The notes beneath the pieces are model-generated. The model had not been told where the DNA came from, ran no database searches, and saw only the letters and a program-made list of their open reading frames with translations. A DNA stretch of 64,000 nucleotides, taken from contig JBBATY010000015.1 in assembly GCA_040398525.1 (NCBI GenBank), forward strand, positions 7,045 through 71,044. Direction: 5' to 3'. Each line of letters begins with the position of its first letter. The stretch's first letter is position 1. Shown here piece by piece: positions 41,004 to 49,069 of this stretch. This stretch comes from VFMC01 sp040398525. Lineage in GTDB: Bacteria > Actinomycetota > Acidimicrobiia > Acidimicrobiales > Ilumatobacteraceae. Position numbers and translations under genes: made by a program.

Positions 41004-42194
41004 GTGGCTCGTCCCCCCGCCTCCCCTCCGGGTGAGCACGACGTGCTCGACCTGCTCCGTGCCGTCATCGACCCCGAGCTCGGCGCCGACATCGTCTCGC
41101 TCGGCATGGTGCCCGGCGTCAGCGTGTCCGCCGACGGGGTCGTCATCGTGCAGGTGAAGCTCACCATCGGTGGCTGCCCGCTGCGCGCCCAGATCAAGAA
41201 GGACATCGAGACCCGCGTCGCGGTGCACCCCGGTGTCACCGACGTGCGCATCGACTGGGGCGAGATGACACCCGACGAGCGCAGCGAGCTGATGACCAAG
41301 GCGCGCTGGAACGCCCGCGAGAACGCCCCCGACACCGAGGTGCCCCAGTCGTGCAAGGTGCTCGCCATCGCGAGCGGCAAGGGTGGCGTGGGCAAGAGCT
41401 CCGTCACCGTCAACCTGGCTGCTGCCGTCGCCGCACAGGGTTTCACCGTCGGCGTGCTCGACGCCGACATCTGGGGGTTCTCGGTGCCCCGGCTGCTCGG
41501 CATCTCCGACCGGCTCGAGGCCGAGAAGGTCGACGACGGTGACAAACCGAAGATCATGCCCAACGAGCTCGCCGTCGGCCGCGGCCGACTGAAGGTGGTG
41601 AGCACCGGCTTCCTCGTCGACGAGGACACTGCGCTGATGTGGCGCGGCCTGATGCTCACCAAGGCCGTCGAGCAGTTCCTGCGCGACGTGCGCTGGGGCG
41701 AGCTCGACTACCTGTTCATCGACATGCCGCCGGGCACCGGCGACGTGCAGATGGGCCTTGCGCGGATGCTGCCGCGCACCGATCTGCTGATCGTCACCAC
41801 ACCTGCGCTGGCCGCACAGAAGGTTGCGGCCCGAGCCGCCGACATGGCCCGGCGCAGCTTCTTGCGGGTGTGCGGTGTGATCGAGAACATGAGCGCCTTC
41901 ACCTGCGAGCACGGCGAGTCGTATGCACTGTTCGGCGAGGGTGGCGGCCAGGCGCTCGCCGACGAGGTCGGTGTGGCCCTGCTCGGCCGGATCCCCATCG
42001 AGCCGACGGTCGCCGCCGGCGGCGACGCCGGGCGTCCGGTGGCGCTCGACGGCACCGGGCCGGCGGCCGACGAGTTCCGCCGCATCGCCCGGTTGATCAT
42101 CGACGAGGTCGCCCCGCCCACCAACATGGCCGGTTGCTCGGCGCGGATGCTCGACCTGGTCGCCGCTGCACTCGATGCTCGCGACAAGGGCTGA
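41004..42194 (+). CDS. mrp: Mrp/NBP35-family Fe-S carrier ATPase
   Basis: The 396-residue protein has an N-terminal MIP18-type domain (DVLDLLRAVIDPELGADIVS) and a deviant Walker A AIASGKGGVGKSSVTVNLAA, with VGVLDADIWGFSVPRLLG and FIDMPPGTGDVQMGLA. These carriers deliver Fe-S clusters. The CxxC seen in many Mrp proteins is CEHG here, so cluster binding may differ. Its position next to erpA supports the role. The GTG start has TACAAT (40992-40997) exactly 6 nt upstream, a clear leaderless promoter. Confidence 0.92.
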   Translation: MARPPASPPGEHDVLDLLRAVIDPELGADIVSLGMVPGVSVSADGVVIVQVKLTIGGCPLRAQIKKDIETRVAVHPGVTDVRIDWGEMTPDERSELMTKARWNARENAPDTEVPQSCKVLAIASGKGGVGKSSVTVNLAAAVAAQGFTVGVLDADIWGFSVPRLLGISDRLEAEKVDDGDKPKIMPNELAVGRGRLKVVSTGFLVDEDTALMWRGLMLTKAVEQFLRDVRWGELDYLFIDMPPGTGDVQMGLARMLPRTDLLIVTTPALAAQKVAARAADMARRSFLRVCGVIENMSAFTCEHGESYALFGEGGGQALADEVGVALLGRIPIEPTVAAGGDAGRPVALDGTGPAADEFRRIARLIIDEVAPPTNMAGCSARMLDLVAAALDARDKG

Positions 42195-42227
42195 ACGGCC
42201 CTGAGATCACCCTCTGGATTCTTTGTT

Positions 42228-42249
42228 TAGAGGAAAAGAGTTCCCTCTA
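42228..42249. repeat. AT-rich inverted repeat upstream of a DNA-binding-like gene
   Basis: TAGAGGAA (42228-42235) and TTCCCTCTA (42241-42249) form a near-perfect dyad with one unpaired base and a 5-nt spacer. It lies in an unusually AT-rich patch between the mrp stop and a TACACT hexamer (42257-42262). It could be an operator for the next gene, or a terminator for mrp, though no T run follows. Confidence 0.5.
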
Positions 42250-42269
42250 CGTTGTGTACACTCGGGGAC

Positions 42270-42869
42270 ATGTCCGAGCACACCGAACACGAAAAAGCTG
42301 TTCGCCGTTACCTCCAGTCGCGCCGTGATCCGTCGACATTGCTCGATTCCGACGAGATCGAGCGTCTGCAGCAGCAGATCGATTCCACGGCCGACCCGAT
42401 CGAGCAATTGCGCCTGATCTCACAGCTCGAACGCGCCAAGCAGGTCGACCTTTCGCATATCGAGCACGAGTTCATCCGTTGCGCCAAACAATGGGCAGAA
42501 GCAAACGACATCTCGGTATCGGCATTCCGCAACCTCGACGTCCCCGACGCCACCCTGCGCGCCGCCGGGCTGATCGCAGGCTCCGGACGCAAGCCGGGCC
42601 GCCCGAAGGCCGACCGGTCGGCCCGTGCGCCGCGTAGTTCGGGCCGCTCGTCGGGCAATGTGTCGATCGAGCAGGTCAAGGCCCATGTGGGCTCGCTCAG
42701 CGAGCGGTTCACCCTGAACGACGTCGTCGACGGGGTGAAGGCCAGCTCGATGACGGTCCGCAAGGCGGTCACCGAGATGGTCGACGCCGGCCAGGTGCGC
42801 CGCCTCGGGCCCGCCCAGGACCACGCCGGCCGCGGCCGGGCCCCGATCGAGTACCAGCTCGTCGGCTGA
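42270..42869 (+). CDS. putative DNA-binding protein with C-terminal winged-helix-like region
   Basis: The 199-residue protein has an N-terminal helical, coiled-coil-like region (about 1-70) and a basic linker with GRKPGRPKADRSAR, which resembles an AT-hook. The C-terminal region of about 65 residues (FTLNDVVDGVKASSMTVRKA, then VTEMVDAGQVRRLG) looks like a winged helix. I do not recognise a named family. ATG 42270 has a TACACT hexamer 7 nt upstream and a dyad 21 bp before that, so it may regulate itself. Base composition around the start is lower in GC than the neighbours. Confidence 0.65.
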   Translation: MSEHTEHEKAVRRYLQSRRDPSTLLDSDEIERLQQQIDSTADPIEQLRLISQLERAKQVDLSHIEHEFIRCAKQWAEANDISVSAFRNLDVPDATLRAAGLIAGSGRKPGRPKADRSARAPRSSGRSSGNVSIEQVKAHVGSLSERFTLNDVVDGVKASSMTVRKAVTEMVDAGQVRRLGPAQDHAGRGRAPIEYQLVG

Positions 42870-42872
42870 CGC

Positions 42873-43622
42873 CTACAGCTCGTCGTAGCCGGCCTCGCCG
42901 GGCAGCAGCACCCCGACGATCCGCCCGTCGACGAACTGGACCTTCGGCAGGATGCACGGCGGCGGCGGCATGTCCGCTGCGACCCGCATCGCCTCGTCGA
43001 CCGCACCGAAGCCGGCGAGGAACTGCAGGTTCTTGATCGTCGGCGGCATCATCGTCAGCTCACCGGCCGCCTGGCGGGCGAGCGCCTCAGTCGGACGCAC
43101 CCACAGGCTGGCGATGGTCTCGTTGTCGTCGTGCACCGAGGTCTGCTCGGGCGGCGCCGGCACGAGGTAGAACCGCGTATCGAACCGACGCTGCTCGCCG
43201 ATCGGCGTGATCCAGTGGCTCACCCAGGCCATCTCGGCGATCGTCGGCACGAGGTCGTGGACCTCGCACAGGGCCAGCAGTTCGGCGCTGCCGTCGTGGA
43301 TCGCGTGACGCTCGGCGAGGGCCGGGTGCCCGTCGACGACGTGCGCACCCGTCACCCGGTGGGTGGCCAGCAGCACACCGGCCTCCTCGAAGCACTCGCG
43401 GATGGCAGCCAGACGATGGGCGTACTCGACGTGCTCGCCGTCGTGGGTCTCGACCCGGCCGCCGGGGAACACGTACATCCCACTGCCGAACGCAGCCGCC
43501 AACGTGCGGCGCAGCATGAACACCTCGATGCCGTCACCCTCGGCGTGGTCGCGGATCAGCATCACCGTCGCCGCAGGTCTGATGGGCACATCGGCGGGAT
43601 CGAGGAGGGGTCGGTCGGTCAC
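42873..43622 (-). CDS. NUDIX hydrolase, NUDT19/RppH-like long form
   Basis: The 249-residue protein has the NUDIX region MYVFPGGRVETHDGEHVEYA, then RLAAIRECFEEAGVLLA, in which the box is longer than standard, as in NUDT19-type and acyl-CoA hydrolases. RECFEEAG holds the metal-binding Glu residues. The second half WVSHWITPIGEQRRFDTRFY fits the same group. The substrate is probably an acyl-CoA or dinucleotide. The GTG start is divergent from orn with 19 bp between them. It is convergent with the previous gene. Confidence 0.8.
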   Translation of the reverse strand: MTDRPLLDPADVPIRPAATVMLIRDHAEGDGIEVFMLRRTLAAAFGSGMYVFPGGRVETHDGEHVEYAHRLAAIRECFEEAGVLLATHRVTGAHVVDGHPALAERHAIHDGSAELLALCEVHDLVPTIAEMAWVSHWITPIGEQRRFDTRFYLVPAPPEQTSVHDDNETIASLWVRPTEALARQAAGELTMMPPTIKNLQFLAGFGAVDEAMRVAADMPPPPCILPKVQFVDGRIVGVLLPGEAGYDEL

Positions 43623-43641
43623 CTGGCTAGTCTTGCCGCTC

Positions 43642-44232
43642 GTGCTCGTCTGGATGGACCTGGAGATGACCGGTCTCGACCCGGTGCGCAATGTGATCGT
43701 CGAGATCGCGACGATCGTCACCGACGACGAGCTGAACATCGTCGCCGAAGGCCCCGACCTCGTCGTCCACCAACCAGAGGACGCACTCGCGCTGATGGAG
43801 CCGGTGGTGGTCGAGATGCACACCAAGAGCGGCCTGCTCGACGCGATCCGCACCTCGACGATCACCCTCGACGAGGCCGGCGCCGCCACGCTCGCCTTCA
43901 TCCGTGAGCATGTGCCCGTGGCCCGCACGGTGCCGCTGTGCGGCAACTCGATCGGCATGGACCGCCGGTTCCTCGACCGCCACCTGCCGGAGATCGAGCA
44001 CTGGCTGCACTATCGCAGCGTCGACGTGAGCACCATCAAGGAGTTGGCCCGGCGCTGGTACCCGGCCGTGCTCGCCACCCGGCCGTTCAAGGTCGGTACG
44101 CACCGAGCCCTCGACGACATCCGCGAGAGCATCGACGAGCTGCGCTTCTACCGCCAGCACCTGTTCGTGCCCACCGGCGCCACGGCACCTGGCGGCCCGG
44201 CACCCGACGGTGGCGATCAGCCCGTCGCCTGA
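43642..44232 (+). CDS. orn: oligoribonuclease
   Basis: Orn degrades RNA dinucleotides, the last step of mRNA decay and of c-di-GMP turnover. The 196-residue protein has the DEDD exonuclease acids: WMDLEMTGLDP with the first Asp and Glu, CGNSIGMDRRFLDRHLPE with the second Asp, and HRALDDIRESIDEL with the last Asp and the catalytic His. The GTG start has TAGTCT 8 nt upstream. Its end overlaps the convergent glycosyltransferase gene by 16 bp. Confidence 0.95.
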   Translation: MLVWMDLEMTGLDPVRNVIVEIATIVTDDELNIVAEGPDLVVHQPEDALALMEPVVVEMHTKSGLLDAIRTSTITLDEAGAATLAFIREHVPVARTVPLCGNSIGMDRRFLDRHLPEIEHWLHYRSVDVSTIKELARRWYPAVLATRPFKVGTHRALDDIRESIDELRFYRQHLFVPTGATAPGGPAPDGGDQPVA

Positions 44233-45332
44233 TCCGGGCGCAGCCGGCGGCCCTTCCAGCTGACCGAGCGACCCAGACGGCGCAGCACGACGCTGCGCAC
44301 CGCCAGCGCGACGAAGGCAGCCGTGAGCACCGGGTGGGCCAGCACCCCCACCATCGAGAAACGCCCGGCGATGCGCCCGAGCACCCACAACTGCACCGCG
44401 CTCGCCAACCAGAACCACGGCGACACGAGCCACCCACCCGCGAGCGACCACACCCAACCGGCGACCCCGACGAGCACCCACCACGGGGTGGCGTCGACCC
44501 CGGTGCCGAGGCCCTTGGTCCAACCTTCGACGAGGTGACGCAGCCCACCCGGGTACATCCGGAACGCAGTGCCCCGGCGCGAGCCGACGTAGATGTCGGT
44601 GGTTCCGAAGCGGCGAGCCAGGGCGAGGTCCTCGAGCACTGCGGAGCGCACATCGGGATGGGCGTGGCCGCCCAACTGGTCGTAGCGCGCCCGCCGGCAG
44701 GCGAGCACGGGCCCGAACGCCATCCGCGTGCGTGGCCGCGAGCCGAGCACCGTGAAGGCAGCCGAGCCCATCAGCGCCGTCACGTTGCACACCAGGCTCA
44801 ACTGCTCGACCGCGCCGACGGTGCGGTGCCAGGGCTGCACGGTGACGAGTGCCTCGGGGTGGCGTTCCACACGATCGGCGAGCGCATCGAGCAGACCGGG
44901 ATCGGGCACCACATCAGCGTCGAGGAACACGAGCACTCGGTCGGGGCTCGGCGCAGCCGCAGCCACGCCCGCCGTGCACGCGTGCGGTTTGCCCGCCCAC
45001 CCGGGCTCGAGCGGTGGCGCAGCGAGCACCCTCGCGCCGAAGCCTGCGGCGATCGCGGCAGTGCCGTCGGTCGAGCGGTCGTCGACCACCACCAACTCGT
45101 CGCCGTCGCGCAACTGCGCCACGAGGGGCCCGAGCAGATTGGCAATAGAGGCGGCTTCGTCGCGCGCCGGCACCACCACGCTCACCGGGGCCCGGCCCGG
45201 GCCGTCCGCACGCGGGCGGGCGCTCGGCAGGTGCCGCGGCCGAGCGAGCAGCATCCACCCGAATCCCCATCCGGCCACGAACAGCACGACCGACCCTGCC
45301 GAGGGGGTGAGGTCGAACCATGCGGCCAGCAC
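44217..45332 (-). CDS. membrane glycosyltransferase, family 2
   Basis: The 371-residue protein has an N-terminal membrane helix. A GT-A domain follows with VSVVVPARDEAASIANLLGP, the DXD-like VFLDADVVPDPGLL, and EDLALARRFG near its end, then two or three C-terminal membrane helices. It resembles glycosyltransferases of the carotenoid and hopanoid type. The sugar and acceptor are unknown. The GTG start has a CAGACT hexamer 6 nt upstream. It faces the whiB7 leader on the other strand. Confidence 0.82.
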   Translation of the reverse strand: MLAAWFDLTPSAGSVVLFVAGWGFGWMLLARPRHLPSARPRADGPGRAPVSVVVPARDEAASIANLLGPLVAQLRDGDELVVVDDRSTDGTAAIAAGFGARVLAAPPLEPGWAGKPHACTAGVAAAAPSPDRVLVFLDADVVPDPGLLDALADRVERHPEALVTVQPWHRTVGAVEQLSLVCNVTALMGSAAFTVLGSRPRTRMAFGPVLACRRARYDQLGGHAHPDVRSAVLEDLALARRFGTTDIYVGSRRGTAFRMYPGGLRHLVEGWTKGLGTGVDATPWWVLVGVAGWVWSLAGGWLVSPWFWLASAVQLWVLGRIAGRFSMVGVLAHPVLTAAFVALAVRSVVLRRLGRSVSWKGRRLRPDQATG

Positions 45333-45378
45333 GCAGGCAGTCTGGCCGCTCGGGTACGCCGACAACGCGGTCGGCGGG

Positions 45379-45401
45379 GAATTCGCGTAATTCGGTTGAC
45401 G
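45379..45401 (+). promoter_or_regulatory. candidate whiB7 promoter (AT-rich box and -35)
   Basis: AATTCGCGTAATT (45380-45392) is a short AT-rich island just upstream of TTGACG (45396-45401). WhiB7 of mycobacteria binds AT-rich DNA with its AT-hook next to the -35 and activates its own gene. I could not find a convincing -10 at the normal spacing, so the site is a candidate only. Confidence 0.45.
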
Positions 45402-45496
45402 ACCGGCCAGTTGTGCTGATTGCCTGTGAGCGTCCTGCGACGGTCGCAGGGCAGGTGCGCCCACCCAGGTGCACCCCCCAGGAGAACGCAGTCGCC

Positions 45497-45685
45497 ATGA
45501 TCGCCCGGACGCACACCACTCAGCAGGCCCACGTGGCCGCTGGCGCGCGCCCGTACGCGAGCTGCGAGTGCAGCCACGCCTGGGCCGAGATGCCGGCTGC
45601 CTCCGTGGTGGGACTCGCGAATGCCAAGCGCTTCGCCACCACCACCAAGCGCCCCGCCCGGCACCTCGGACGCCGGACGACGTAG
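45497..45685 (+). CDS. upstream ORF in the whiB7 leader (62 residues)
   Basis: A frame of 62 codons starts at ATG 45497 with AGGAG about 11 nt upstream and stops at TAG 45683-45685, 26 nt before a terminator hairpin. The peptide (MIARTHTTQQAHVAAGARPY at its start) has no known domain. In characterised whiB7 and wblC genes a translated leader ORF senses ribosome stalling and controls the terminator. This frame is in the right place for that. Whether it is translated is inference. Confidence 0.5.
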   Translation: MIARTHTTQQAHVAAGARPYASCECSHAWAEMPAASVVGLANAKRFATTTKRPARHLGRRTT

Positions 45686-45711
45686 CCCACGCCACGTCGC
45701 CACCGCACCGA

Positions 45712-45741
45712 GGCCGCCGGGACACCAGTCCGGCGGCCTTT
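45712..45741 (+). terminator. attenuator hairpin in the whiB7 leader
   Basis: A perfect 9-bp stem GGCCGCCGG/CCGGCGGCC (45712-45720 with 45730-45738) with a 9-nt loop is followed by TTT and a T/C-rich stretch. It lies between the leader ORF and the whiB7 start (45820). It matches the position of the attenuating terminator of whiB7 genes. The T run is short, so termination may be partial. Confidence 0.6.
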
Positions 45742-45819
45742 CGTCGTTCGCCCACGAACCTGCCGGCACCACCCACCCACGACACACGCACACATCGAAC
45801 ACACCGACAGGAACCCACC

Positions 45820-46200
45820 ATGCAGACCATCACCGCCCCTCAGGTCGCCGCCCCGCAGCGCGCCGACAGCGAATGGACCGTGCGCGAGGTCACCGCAGTC
45901 CGCGCGCCCGCCCGGTGCGCCGACGGCAACGGCACCCTGACCCCGCTGTTCTTCTCCGACGACGTGGTCGACATCGCCCGCGCCAAGGCGATCTGCAGCC
46001 GCTGCACACGACAGGCGACCTGCTTGCAGGACGCCCTCGACCGGGCCGAGCCGTGGGGCGTCTGGGGCGGCGAACTGCTCGAGCAGGGCCGCATCGTCGT
46101 CTCCAAGCGTCCCCGGGGTCGTCCGCCCAAGCATCCCCGCCCGGCGCTGGTGATCGACGAGGTCCCGCTGCCGCTGCACCTCGTCGCCAGGTCGGCCTGA
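45820..46200 (+). CDS. whiB7: WhiB7-type redox transcription factor
   Basis: The 126-residue protein has the WhiB Fe-S cysteines as C-x25-C-x2-C-x5-C (ARCADG to ICSRCTRQATC), then AEPWGVWGGELLEQGRIVVS and the AT-hook KRPRGRPPKHP. The combination of GVWGG and KRPRGRP is diagnostic of WhiB7, the activator of intrinsic antibiotic resistance that binds the main sigma factor. The AGGAA ribosome site lies 8 nt before the ATG. The 487-bp gap upstream (45333-45819) holds its promoter, leader ORF and terminator. Confidence 0.88.
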   Translation: MQTITAPQVAAPQRADSEWTVREVTAVRAPARCADGNGTLTPLFFSDDVVDIARAKAICSRCTRQATCLQDALDRAEPWGVWGGELLEQGRIVVSKRPRGRPPKHPRPALVIDEVPLPLHLVARSA

Positions 46201-46270
46201 GCCGGCCGGCGCAGTCATCCGGTCGTGGGTGACGCTTCGACGAGCCCACGACTGCCACCCGTGCCTCCTA

Positions 46271-46304
46271 CCACCCACCGGCCCGCCCCCCGCCCGGTGG
46301 GTGG
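46271..46304. terminator. strong hairpin between whiB7 and the TlpA gene
   Basis: CCACCCACCGG (46271-46281) pairs with CCGGTGGGTGG (46294-46304) around a 12-nt C-rich loop. There is no T run on either side, so Rho-independent termination is not assured. It may protect the whiB7 mRNA end or slow polymerase before the next promoter, TACATT at 46319-46324. Confidence 0.45.
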
Positions 46305-46330
46305 TGGGGGGCGCCGGGTACATTGTGCCC

Positions 46331-46921
46331 ATGGCTGCAGACCGTCGACTCCTGGTGGGGTCGCTGGTGGCTGCGGCACTGATCAGCGTCGCCGGCGGCT
46401 GGGCGCTCAGCGCACTCGGTGACGACACATCGAGCGCCGACGGCCTCGACACGATGGTGCTCGAAAAGCCCGGCACGTCGCTGGCCTCGACGATCGGCAC
46501 CAACGCGGTGGTGCGCGGCGAGCCATTGCCCACCGTCGACCTGCAGACCAACGACAGCGCAGTGGTGAGCACCGCCGACCTGGTGGGCACACCGCTCGTG
46601 CTGAACGTGTGGAACTCGACCTGCCGGCCGTGCCGCAAAGAGCTCCCCGCCTTCGCCGCGGTGCACGCCGAGCTGGGCGAGCAGGTCCGCTTCATCGGGA
46701 TCAACACCCTCGACACACCCGAGGTGAACGAGTCGTTCGCCCGCGACCGCGGCGTGCGCTACGAGTTGCTGCGCGACGTCGACGGAGCGTTCACCGACGG
46801 GCTCGGCATCTCCACGCAGCCGGTCACCCTGTTCGTGGCCGCCGACGGCACGATCGTGCGCCAGAGCGGTGTGCTCGACGAGGCCACGCTGCGGGCCTAC
46901 ACCGAGGAGCTGCTGGGGTGA
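46331..46921 (+). CDS. TlpA/ResA-type thiol-disulfide oxidoreductase
   Basis: The 196-residue protein has an N-terminal membrane anchor (LLVGSLVAAALISVAGGWAL) and a thioredoxin domain with the CRPC active site in LNVWNSTCRPCRKELPAF and the cis-Pro strand GISTQPVTLFVAADG. It would act outside the membrane in cytochrome c or protein thiol reduction. The next gene, overlapping by 4 nt, is the CcdA-type electron carrier that would feed it. TACATT lies exactly 6 nt before the ATG. Confidence 0.9.
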   Translation: MAADRRLLVGSLVAAALISVAGGWALSALGDDTSSADGLDTMVLEKPGTSLASTIGTNAVVRGEPLPTVDLQTNDSAVVSTADLVGTPLVLNVWNSTCRPCRKELPAFAAVHAELGEQVRFIGINTLDTPEVNESFARDRGVRYELLRDVDGAFTDGLGISTQPVTLFVAADGTIVRQSGVLDEATLRAYTEELLG

Positions 46922-47760
46922 ACCTGTCGCTCAGCTTCGTGCGCGGCATGCTCGCCGCCGTGAACCCGTGCGGGTTCATCCTGCTGCCCACCTACCTGCT
47001 CTACTTCCTCGGCCTGTCGTCGGCCGACACCGGTGTCACCAAGGCGCCGTTGCGCCGGGCGCTGCTGGTGAGCGCAGCCGTCTCGGCCGGGTTCCTGGCG
47101 GTGTTCCTGGTGGTCGGCCTGATCGCCGAGCTGTTCACCAACTGGGTGATCGGCAACGCGAAGTACCTCACCGCGGTCATCGGGGTGGCGCTCGTCGTGC
47201 TCGGCATCGCCATGCTGTTCGGCTACCGCCTGCCCATCGCCACCCCGAAGCTCGACGCCGGCGGGCGCGACCGCACGGTGCGGTCGATGTTCGTCTACGG
47301 CATCGCCTACGCAGTGGCGTCGATCGGCTGCACGATCGGGCTGTTCATCGCCACCCTGTTCGGCACCGCGAGCCGCGAGGGATACCTGGCCGGGGTGGCC
47401 AACGTGGTCGCCTACGGCGCCGGCATGGCGCTGCTCATCACCGCGCTCACCGTCACGCTGTCGGTGGCCAACGTCGGGCTGCTCAAGGTGCTGCGGCGCG
47501 GCATGCAGTACGTCGAGATGGTGGCCGGGGCGTTCGTGCTGCTGTCCGGGCTGTACCTGCTGTGGTACTTCTGGCAGGTCGACCTCAACGACGGTGGCGA
47601 CCCGATCACCGGGGCTGTCGAGGAGTGGCAGACGCGCATCCAGAACTTCTTGAACGACCACTGGGCGACCGTGGCCGTCGTGATGGTGGCGATCGTCGGT
47701 GCGGCCGTCGTGGCAGTGTGGGTGCGGCGGCGGGCCGACGGGGCCGAGCAGACCTCGTGA
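46918..47760 (+). CDS. ccdA: CcdA-type transmembrane thiol reductant carrier
   Basis: The 280-residue protein has about six core helices with one redox Cys in AAVNPCGFILLPTY and the other in ASIGCTIGLFIATL. These form the pair that passes electrons from cytoplasmic thioredoxin across the membrane in CcdA/DsbD proteins. A C-terminal helix and tail are added. It starts at GTG 46918, overlapping the TlpA stop. The likely recipients are the TlpA protein and cytochrome c oxidase subunit II or c-type cytochromes. Confidence 0.9.
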   Translation: MNLSLSFVRGMLAAVNPCGFILLPTYLLYFLGLSSADTGVTKAPLRRALLVSAAVSAGFLAVFLVVGLIAELFTNWVIGNAKYLTAVIGVALVVLGIAMLFGYRLPIATPKLDAGGRDRTVRSMFVYGIAYAVASIGCTIGLFIATLFGTASREGYLAGVANVVAYGAGMALLITALTVTLSVANVGLLKVLRRGMQYVEMVAGAFVLLSGLYLLWYFWQVDLNDGGDPITGAVEEWQTRIQNFLNDHWATVAVVMVAIVGAAVVAVWVRRRADGAEQTS

Positions 47761-48365
47761 GCCCGTTCGCCGAGTTGCTCGCCACCGACGGGGTCGAAGA
47801 GGTGTGCGAGCTGCGCAGCCGCTTCGGGTTCATGGCCTACCACGGCGGTGCGCTCGAGGAGATGACCGATGTCATCGCCCGAGCCGCGGCCGAGGCCACA
47901 GGCGCGAGCTACTACGGCGTGCACCAACCCAAGGGCCTCGAGCGCCACATCCCGTCGATCAAGGTCGACCCGGCCCACTCCCCGGCGCTCAGCTCGTTCG
48001 TCGACCACGTCGAGACGGTCATCACCGTGCACGGCTTCGGACGCCGCGGCTACTTCACCACCTTGCTGGTCGGCGGGCAGAACCGCGACCTGGCGCACCA
48101 TGTCGGCGCCTCGTTGCAGGCGCACCTGCCGGCCTACGAGATCGCCACCGACCTCGAGCGGATCCCCGCCGAGCTGCGCGGGCTGCATCCGCGTAACCCG
48201 GTGAACCTGCCGCGCCGCGCCGGCGTGCAGATCGAGTTGCCGCCACGGGTGCGCGGCACCACCCCGCTGTTCTGGGACTGGGAAGGGCCCGGGCTGGCTC
48301 CGCACGCCCAGCGGGTGGTCGATGCGCTGGTCCATGCGGTGTCGACCTGGCCCCATCCCCACTGA
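47757..48365 (+). CDS. poly-gamma-glutamate hydrolase-like protein
   Basis: The 202-residue protein has the pattern of the PGA hydrolase (zinc peptidase-like) family: MAYHGGALEEMTDVIARAAA with the first metal His and Glu, GASYYGVHQPKG, and ITVHGFGRRGYFTTLLVGGQ with the second His. The phage enzymes cut capsular poly-gamma-glutamate. In a cell without phage genes it may act on a gamma-glutamyl polymer or cofactor such as polyglutamylated F420. The GTG start overlaps ccdA by 4 nt. Confidence 0.78.
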   Translation: MSPFAELLATDGVEEVCELRSRFGFMAYHGGALEEMTDVIARAAAEATGASYYGVHQPKGLERHIPSIKVDPAHSPALSSFVDHVETVITVHGFGRRGYFTTLLVGGQNRDLAHHVGASLQAHLPAYEIATDLERIPAELRGLHPRNPVNLPRRAGVQIELPPRVRGTTPLFWDWEGPGLAPHAQRVVDALVHAVSTWPHPH

Positions 48366-48406
48366 GCACCCCCACTGAGCACCCGGCAAGCGCTGCGGCG
48401 CCGCCG

Positions 48407-49069
48407 TCAGGGCGAGAGGCGTTCGAGGATCCAGCCGGCGCCGGCCGGGGTCGGCTCGCCCGGTGCCGGGCGGCGGTAGCGCAACCGGTCGTGGAGCCGG
48501 CTCGGGCGACCCTGCCAGAACTCCCACTCGTGCACGGTGGCGCAGAAGCCGCCCCAGTGCGGCGGGCGGGGCACCTGCTCGTGGTCGGCGAAACGGGCCT
48601 CCATCGCTGCCACCCGGGCCTCGAGCTCGGCCCGATCGGCCAGCACGGTCGACTGCGCCGAGGCCCACGCGCCGAGCTGCGACGCCCGCGGTCGGCTGGC
48701 GAAGTAGGTGTCGCTCTCGGCGTCGGGCAAGCGCTCGACGGTGGCCGAGACACGCACCTGACGGTGCAGCTGCAGCCAGGTGAACAGCATCGCCACATGC
48801 GGCTGCGCGGTGAGCTCGCGACCCTTGGCCGACTCGTAGTTGGTGAAGAACGAGATGCCCCGCTCGTCGGCGCCGCGGGCGAGCAGGTAGCGCGACCGCG
48901 GCGCGCCGTCGGCCCCGATGGTCGACAGCACGAACGCGTTCGGCTCGACGCATCCGGCCTCGGTGGCCTGCTCGAACCAGTGGTGCCACTGCTCGAGCGG
49001 GTCGGCGGCCAGGTCGTCGACGTCGAGGCCGGCGGTCTCGTACTCCTTGCGGCGCGACGCCAGGCTCAT
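48407..49069 (-). CDS. pdxH: pyridoxamine 5'-phosphate oxidase
   Basis: PdxH oxidises pyridoxamine or pyridoxine phosphate to PLP with FMN. The 220-residue protein has DPLEQWHHWFEQA, PRSRYLLARG and FFTNYESAKGRELTAQPHVA for FMN, SRPRASQLGAWASAQS for the substrate phosphate, and the C-terminal EFWQGRPSRLHDRLRYRR. All are PdxH hallmarks. Its ATG overlaps the serS stop by 4 nt (ATGA), so it is translated with serS. Confidence 0.92.
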   Translation of the reverse strand: MSLASRRKEYETAGLDVDDLAADPLEQWHHWFEQATEAGCVEPNAFVLSTIGADGAPRSRYLLARGADERGISFFTNYESAKGRELTAQPHVAMLFTWLQLHRQVRVSATVERLPDAESDTYFASRPRASQLGAWASAQSTVLADRAELEARVAAMEARFADHEQVPRPPHWGGFCATVHEWEFWQGRPSRLHDRLRYRRPAPGEPTPAGAGWILERLSP

